Source: Siphonodentalium dalli
Taxonomy: Eukaryota > Mollusca > Scaphopoda > Gadilida > Siphonodentaliidae
NCBI GenBank assembly: GCA_032622095.1
Contig: CP136062.1
Location: 55,161,849-55,225,848 of the forward strand
Direction of reading: 5' to 3'
DNA length: 64,000 nucleotides
This document shows, one piece after another, positions 60,618 to 64,000 of the stretch. How positions within the stretch are numbered: the stretch's first letter is position 1; the number at the start of each line of letters is the position of its first letter. The notes beneath the pieces are model-generated. The model was not told the DNA's origin, ran no database searches, and saw only the letters and a list, made by a program, of their open reading frames with translations. A program made the position numbers and the translations under genes.

Positions 60618-60783
60618 AGAGCATTCTCAATTATGAGCTTTTGTACTTGCTTTCACCACACCACTGATGGATGCATTGTGTATTTTCACGATTCATGTGC
60701 CGTGAAAACGATTGGTGATGTTTTTCACTTGCTTGCCAAGCCAAAAATTAACTAGAGGTGTGACTGTCCCAATGGGACTAAGG

Positions 60784-61378
60784 ATATATTGGGCAAGTCT
60801 GCATGGTTTTAGTGATATGATTGTACAAGCATCTGGATATATTTGGCCAGTCTGCATGGTTTTAGTGATATGACTGTACAAGGATCTGGATATATTGGGC
60901 CAGTCTGCATGGTTTTAGTGATATGATTGTACAAGCATCTGGATATATTTGGCCAGTCTGCATGGTTTTAGTGATATGATTGTACAAGGATCTGGATATA
61001 TTGGGCCAGTCTGCATGGTTTTAGTGACATGATTGTACAGCATCTGGATATATTTGGCCAGTCTGCATGGTTTTAGTGATATGACTGTACAAGCATCTGG
61101 ATATATTGGGCAAGTCTGCATGGTTTTAGTGACATGATTGTACAGCATCTGGATATATTTGGCCAGTCTGCATGGTTTTAGTGACATGATTGTACAGCAT
61201 CTGGATATATTTGGCCAGTCTGCATGGTTTTAGTGACATGATTGTACAGCATCTGGATATATTTGGCCAGTCTGCATGGTTTTAGTGATATGATTGTACA
61301 CAGGATCTGGATATATTGGGTCAGTCTGCATGGTTTTAGTGATATGATTGTACACATGATCTGGATATATTGGGCCAG
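60784..61378. repeat. 53-bp minisatellite, about 11 copies
   Basis: Unit ATATATTTGGCCAGTCTGCA + TGGTTTTAGTGATATGATTG + TACAAGCATCTGG, 51-55 bp. Variants alternate between GGGCCAG/TTGGCCAG/GGGCAAG and between GATATGA/GACATGA. An apparent minus-strand reading frame (SLKPCR.A.YIQM) is only a by-product of the repeat. Confidence 0.95.
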
Positions 61379-61529
61379 ATAAACAAAGTTGTTTGATTCT
61401 CAATATATTTTTCAAAATAACAGAGGCCGATATTTTTATTTCTTATTTCATTCAAATTATTTTTGTGAGGAAGCAGTTATTTATATATATATTAAAGGCC
61501 AAAAAAAAGAAAGGATTTTGGTTCTCAGG

Positions 61530-62375
61530 CCCCGCCGCATTGAATAACAAGAGCCACGCTGGGCGTGCAAAATACGCCCTCTCTGGGGAAAATTGGCGGA
61601 TGGAACCCAAATTCGAACTTGACCTGTGTTTTGGTGTGAGAAAGTAATATACCAAATTATCATTGAATCCGATAAGCTCTAGTAAAGTTATCATCCGTAC
61701 AACAAATTCGAACTTGAGCTGTCTTTTCTCCTAATAAACCCACATACCAAATTTGATTGAAATCGGTTCACTCTAACTAAAGTTATCATCTGGACAACAA
61801 ATTTCAGGGATTTTCCAAGTCAAATTACGTCAAAAAAGGGGCCATAACTCTCGCAAAAATTATCGGATTAAAACGAAATTCGGACTTGAGCTGTATTTCG
61901 ATATATGTAATCCACAAAAAAACTGATTTTGCGTATAAACATTCCAAAATCGAGTTATCATCCGGAAACCAAAAAACATAAGAAAAACTGAATTTTCGGA
62001 GTCAAAAAAGGGGCATAACTCTGCCAAAAATGGTCGGACAGAACCCAAGTTGGAACTTGACCTGTGTTTTGGTGGGAGAAAGTAATATACCAATTTGGAT
62101 TCATTCCGATAAACTATACTAAAGTTATCATCCGGACAACACATTTCAAGGATTTTCTAAGTAAAAAAACGTCAAATAAGGGGCATAACTCCGGTGAAAA
62201 TTGGCGGGCGGAACCCAAATTCGAACTTGAACTTACTTTTCGGCTAATAAACCCACATACCAAATTTTATTAAATTTGGTTCACTCTAACTAAAGTTATC
62301 ATCCGGAAACCAGGTTAACGGACGCCCAGACGGACCAATATTATAATACGGCCGTTTTTTCAAACGGGCGTATAA
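61530..62375 (+). mobile_element. Pearl-like element, fourth family
   Basis: Starts GCCCCGCCGCATTGAATAAC; core units about 165 bp apart (GGGGCCATAACTCTCGCAAA 61838; GGGGCATAACTCTGCCAAAA 62009; GGGGCATAACTCCGGTGAAA 62170); then ACGGACGCCCAGACGGACC; terminal hairpin TACGGCCGTTTTTTCAAACG near 62347 and GGGCGTATAAAAAG. Confidence 0.75.
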
Positions 62376-63011
62376 AAAGGGCCACATTAGGCCTTTTTAT
62401 TGCAATGCCTGATGTTATGACAAAAAAACTTACTAATTTTTTTTTTATATTAATAACATGTCCATAGTAGATATGTGTTGAATATTAGTGTGCATTGAGC
62501 TCTAACATGTAATGTGTTAAAAAGTGACTTGCAGGCTTACAACATGAAGTAGATGACTACAATTAAGAAAATGATTAGCTGATCCTCATGCTCTTCTTAC
62601 AATTAGTCATTGTGAAGTAACTTACACTAATTGTAACTCCATACAATTGAAAGGCACAGGATTACATTCAGGATCACATATTAGAATGGGGAGGTATCAG
62701 TTTTTAGACAACAATAGTGAATGTCAGGGGCTTTATATAATGTTAGGTAATCCCAGTCATAGACTGGTAGTAAAATGTCATTTTTATATAAGATTAAATG
62801 AGTTTATATGCATAACAGTTCCCTCTACATGTCTTGTTATTACTAGACAGATGAAGGTATCTTTGTCCATGCTTACTATGTGCAGAAAAAAATAAAAAAT
62901 AAAACCCTCCCTCCCTTATTGATTTGAAGACAAAAAATTGCCCCGACAACCAAAACGCTCTTTTTTTTTTGGCCTAGAATAATGTGGGTCAGATGATAGT
63001 AAACAGATATT
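62376..63011. other. Stretch without a gene
   Basis: AT-rich, no supported feature. Confidence 0.5.
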
Positions 63012-63289
63012 TTAACCATTTCATGACTTGAGTTGCACTGGTGCAGCATTAATATACTTTGCCAGTGCATTCTCTTATATATGTGAGTCTCCCATAGGGA
63101 ACCTCACACATATAAGATAATGCACTGGCTATCAATGTCAAGGTAACTATTGTAAGGCTAATGTATTCTCTTATACCGGTATATGTGAGGCGCCCCATGG
63201 GAGACTCCTATATATATATATATATAAGAGAATGTAATGGCACAGGGTTTTCACAAAATTTCAGGAAGCTCCAGTTCTGGAAAGGTTAA
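63012..63289. mobile_element. TTAA-flanked MITE, family C4
   Basis: TTAACCATTTCATGACTTGA..TCAGGAAGCTCCAGTTCTGG then AAAGGTTAA. Two hairpins (63063-63128, 63160-63240) with a TA-repeat expansion at about 63210-63226. Confidence 0.85.
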
Positions 63290-64000
63290 TAGTGGCCTTG
63301 GGACCTCAAATTCTAACTTGAATCTGCTATAATTAGGCGAAATTCTTATTTTGGATGGAAAATAATGATCTTACCAGAACTACTTATGCTAGCATATTTC
63401 CCAATAAATTCTTTCTCGTTTCCAGCTCCAATTATTTTGTTTTATTCTCCGATTTAACAGAAATACAAATATATATTAAACTTCCCAGATTTCTTGTACG
63501 ATTTGAGGATCCTGGTTACAGAAATGAAACATTTGCAGGTACTTTGAAAACTAATAAACAAAACCATGTCAACTTGACCAATTCTTAATTCCATGGATTA
63601 TTTAGTCAACATACTCCCCCTGGTTAAGTGGTCCTGCTATTTTCTTAAAATGCTGGTGGGTCCTGCTGAAATTATATGATGCTGGTAGAGAAAACTGATG
63701 CTGTCAAGAAAATGTACTGTTATTTTTTTCTAAAGTTGTCATGTTCAGTCTGGCTAATCTGAACGAATCAAGGAAGACGTCATATGTACAGAACATTAAA
63801 AAACATGTATATTGTTGTGATATATTTCAATAGTGGCCGCGTTAGTTATTGCAAACTGACCATTATTGATATATCTATTCCTGTCATTATACAAAGACCA
63901 GCGCAGCCATTATTAAAATTAGACAAGTTCTTGAATGTTTCATGCAGACACTGGTTTTTTCTTAAATCACTGCAAAATTTACAACTTCAGAAAAAATAAC
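63290..64000. other. Stretch without a gene
   Basis: No supported feature; contains the inverted fragment CCTGGTTAAGTGGTCC at 63618-63633 shared with 53207-53222. Confidence 0.5.

Noticed and set aside
60784-61378. CRISPR-like array
   Set aside because: The units are tandem without unique spacers, and the sequence is clearly eukaryotic.
60693-61415. Repetitive minus-strand proteins with LKPCR.A.YIQM units
   Set aside because: They are translations of the 53-bp minisatellite; frame shifts occur wherever unit length varies.

Overview
This is eukaryotic DNA: AT-rich, with very few long open frames, a spliced gene with canonical GT..AG introns, and dense repeats. The best guess is a lophotrochozoan, probably a bivalve mollusc. 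The basis is several families that resemble the molluscan 'pearl'/Helentron-associated elements (about 160-bp tandem cores, an ACGG-type microsatellite, a terminal hairpin) and many foldback MITEs. The species is not identified.

One host gene is clear. It lies on the minus strand from about 45.1 kb down to 20.7 kb and encodes a group XV (lysosomal) phospholipase A2 of the LCAT family. I rebuilt it by hand from homology and splice sites. Exons: first exon (two tandem copies, 1b 45046-45139 and 1a 44800-44893), exon 2 (two tandem copies, 2b 37871-38027 and 2a 37641-37797), exon 3 29987-30105, exon 4 25407-25505, exon 5 24350-24577, exon 6 20741-21255. One choice each of exon 1 and exon 2 gives exactly 404 codons (403 aa), close to the human protein (412 aa). 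Catalytic Ser188, Asp352 and His384, the oxyanion-hole Asp35 and the Cys54-Cys78 pair are all present. Both exon duplications keep splice sites and frame. Exon 2 is 157 nt, so including both copies would break the frame; this is the signature of mutually exclusive splicing. Two promoters times two exon-2 choices would give up to four isoforms. This is the most interesting signal in the window.

The rest is transposon-derived. 0-8.5 kb: a dispersed segmental duplication (1-2387 and 6389-8535) that differs by a palindrome-bearing block. 8.5-20.5 kb: arrays of hairpin MITEs of four kinds (TA-flanked, 8-bp-TSD hAT-like, TTAA-flanked piggyBac-like, and a roughly 400-bp family D), some nested. 20.7-45 kb: the phospholipase gene, its introns filled with the same families, pearl-like elements and a minisatellite that looks expanded from the intron flank of exon 2. 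46.1-47.65 kb: a decayed non-LTR reverse transcriptase interrupted by a foldback element with a 9-bp target duplication. 50.8-52.2 kb: an hAT-like element with a perfect 8-bp target duplication; a relative sits in intron 5 of the phospholipase gene. 56.05-58.44 kb: a decayed DNA transposon with a THAP-domain transposase on the plus strand and a SAP-domain protein on the minus strand, AT-flanked, resembling ISL2EU/IS4EU elements. 60.8-61.4 kb: an 11-copy, 53-bp minisatellite. No rRNA, tRNA or CRISPR array was found.
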